Shown here in pieces: positions 14,881 to 15,694 of a stretch of 15,694 nt of DNA. The stretch lies in NCBI GenBank assembly GCA_002359465.1, contig DENA01000016.1:43660-59353 (forward strand), written 5' to 3'. Under the pieces are notes generated by a model. That model worked only from the letters and a program-made list of their open reading frames with translations. It was not told the origin of the DNA and searched no databases. The stretch is from Ruminococcaceae bacterium UBA2656. GTDB taxonomy: Bacteria; Bacillota; Clostridia; Oscillospirales; Acutalibacteraceae. The position numbers and the translations under genes are program-made. The first letter of the stretch is position 1, and each line of letters starts with the position of its first letter.

Positions 14881-15694
14881 TCAGCCTCTATTATGGTTCT
14901 CGATAACTTCTTTCAAATTGTCATAATATTCTTCCTCAAAATAGGGCGGCAGCTTATAATTCAAGTGTAAAGACATTATATGATCAACTGCTTTTTTCAC
15001 TTCCTCTAAATCCTTACAACAATAAACATAATCTTTGAATACTTCGATACCTTCATACCATTTTGAATTTGATATTACTTTGTGTTCTTCTGCATTCAAA
15101 ATGATTACAGGGGTATTCGCCGCAAGCGAGAAAATCGTTCCGTGCATTCTATCAGTAATAACAACTTTATATTTAGAAAACTTTTCAACAATCTTATCAA
15201 TATAGTATTTTCGATTAGATTCAATTTCGTCACATGATTTGTTAATCGTAGTATCCGTAATATCAATGGGCAAATATTTTGCTTTTAATGCTGAAATTAA
15301 ATAATCAATCTCTTCCTCTGGATACAGCGATTCCACATCATCGCGTTTGCATAATAAAACTCCTTGCCTGGAGAATTCATTTTGTTTCTGATAGCTCCCA
15401 ATTAAAACATGAACTATGTCTGGATAAGGCATAACATTTATACGGTTGAACTTAATTTTGGCAATCTCATACGAAGCATAATCTCTCGCCATAAACAGAA
15501 GATTGCTTTTTGAATTATAAATATCAGCTACTGCATCCAACTTTTTTATATCTTTAAAAAATATTGATTGAGGAAATAAAATAACAGGCCAATCATAAAA
15601 CACCTGAAGAACGGCAAGTGTTAATATTTGTTCATTATTGAACAAATCCGTTATATGAGAGCCGCTGTGCACAAATATTTTGTCATTCGGAGAT
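14881..15694 (-). CDS. Polysaccharide pyruvyl transferase family protein (5' end beyond the right edge)
   Basis: The frame is open to the right edge (first visible residues SPNDKIFVHSGSHITDLF), so only the last about 270 residues are seen. Members of this family (WcaK/CsaB/ExoV type) add a pyruvyl ketal to a sugar of a surface polysaccharide; some act as glycosyltransferases. The best signature is DRMHGTIFSLAANTPVIIL with its conserved Arg-Met-His, matching the C-terminal half of the PS_pyruv_trans domain. SGSHITDLF matches the family's early G-G-N-x-G-D region. The gene is visibly more AT-rich than the lactate operon at the other end. It is upstream of and co-oriented with rfbF, 39 bp away, so it belongs to the same operon. 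Confidence 0.85.
   Translation of the reverse strand, partial: SPNDKIFVHSGSHITDLFNNEQILTLAVLQVFYDWPVILFPQSIFFKDIKKLDAVADIYNSKSNLLFMARDYASYEIAKIKFNRINVMPYPDIVHVLIGSYQKQNEFSRQGVLLCKRDDVESLYPEEEIDYLISALKAKYLPIDITDTTINKSCDEIESNRKYYIDKIVEKFSKYKVVITDRMHGTIFSLAANTPVIILNAEEHKVISNSKWYEGIEVFKDYVYCCKDLEEVKKAVDHIMSLHLNYKLPPYFEEEYYDNLKEVIENHNRG

Noticed and set aside
1..15694. CRISPR array, tRNA or rRNA genes, insertion sequences, integrase
   Set aside because: No regularly spaced repeats, no cloverleaf or rRNA sequence recognised, and no transposase or integrase frame found.

Overview
The window looks like chromosomal DNA from an anaerobic, low-to-mid GC Gram-positive of the class Clostridia. The support is the strong AGGAGG-type ribosome binding sites, an electron-confurcating lactate dehydrogenase/Etf operon, a cyclic-di-GMP-I riboswitch in front of a chemoreceptor, and the protein sequences themselves. 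A lactate-using Oscillospiraceae/Ruminococcaceae (Caproiciproducens-like) host fits well, but the family is an inference.

Left part (1-5125). The 3' part of an RluA-family rRNA pseudouridine synthase gene enters from the left edge on the + strand. It converges on a minus-strand lactate-oxidation locus, which reads from right to left: an FadR-type GntR regulator, then etfB, etfA (with an N-terminal one-cluster ferredoxin domain) and the FAD-linked lactate dehydrogenase. The three enzyme genes are tightly packed (13-bp gap, then an ATGA overlap). They have their own sigma-A-type promoter and two TTGGT-N3-ACCAA operators of the LldR/PdhR class downstream of it. The expected role is oxidation of lactate to pyruvate with NAD+, driven by co-oxidation of reduced ferredoxin, induced by lactate.

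Middle (5126-9340). A minus-strand methyl-accepting chemotaxis protein has a terminator after it. Its 5' leader carries a clear c-di-GMP-I (GEMM) aptamer followed by a terminator hairpin, so receptor synthesis is probably switched by c-di-GMP. About 700 bp without an intact gene follow, holding a 17-bp perfect hairpin, a probable remnant of a sugar-binding-protein gene, and a hairpin-dense stretch. The hairpin-dense stretch lies just ahead of a lone + strand phage-type baseplate/tail-fibre gene (BppU-like N-terminus, alanine-rich helical shaft, knob-like C-terminus). No other phage gene is present. This gene ends at a 36-bp perfect palindrome that can act as a terminator for both strands.

Right part (9373-15694). 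A minus-strand surface-polysaccharide operon enters from the right edge: polysaccharide pyruvyl transferase (partial), glucose-1-phosphate cytidylyltransferase (rfbF), CDP-glucose 4,6-dehydratase (rfbG), an SDR reductase/epimerase, an RmlC-like 3,5-epimerase, UDP-galactopyranose mutase (glf) and a GtrB-like membrane-anchored glycosyltransferase. Genes overlap or sit within 40 bp of each other. Together they predict a CDP-linked 6-deoxyhexose and UDP-galactofuranose for a cell-surface glycan. The operon promoter lies outside the window.

The points most worth checking are the structured leader and isolation of the tail-fibre gene, the two-operator arrangement with a hairpin at its exact midpoint in the lactate operon leader, the riboswitch-controlled chemoreceptor, and the unusual pairing of CDP-sugar enzymes with an RmlC-type epimerase.
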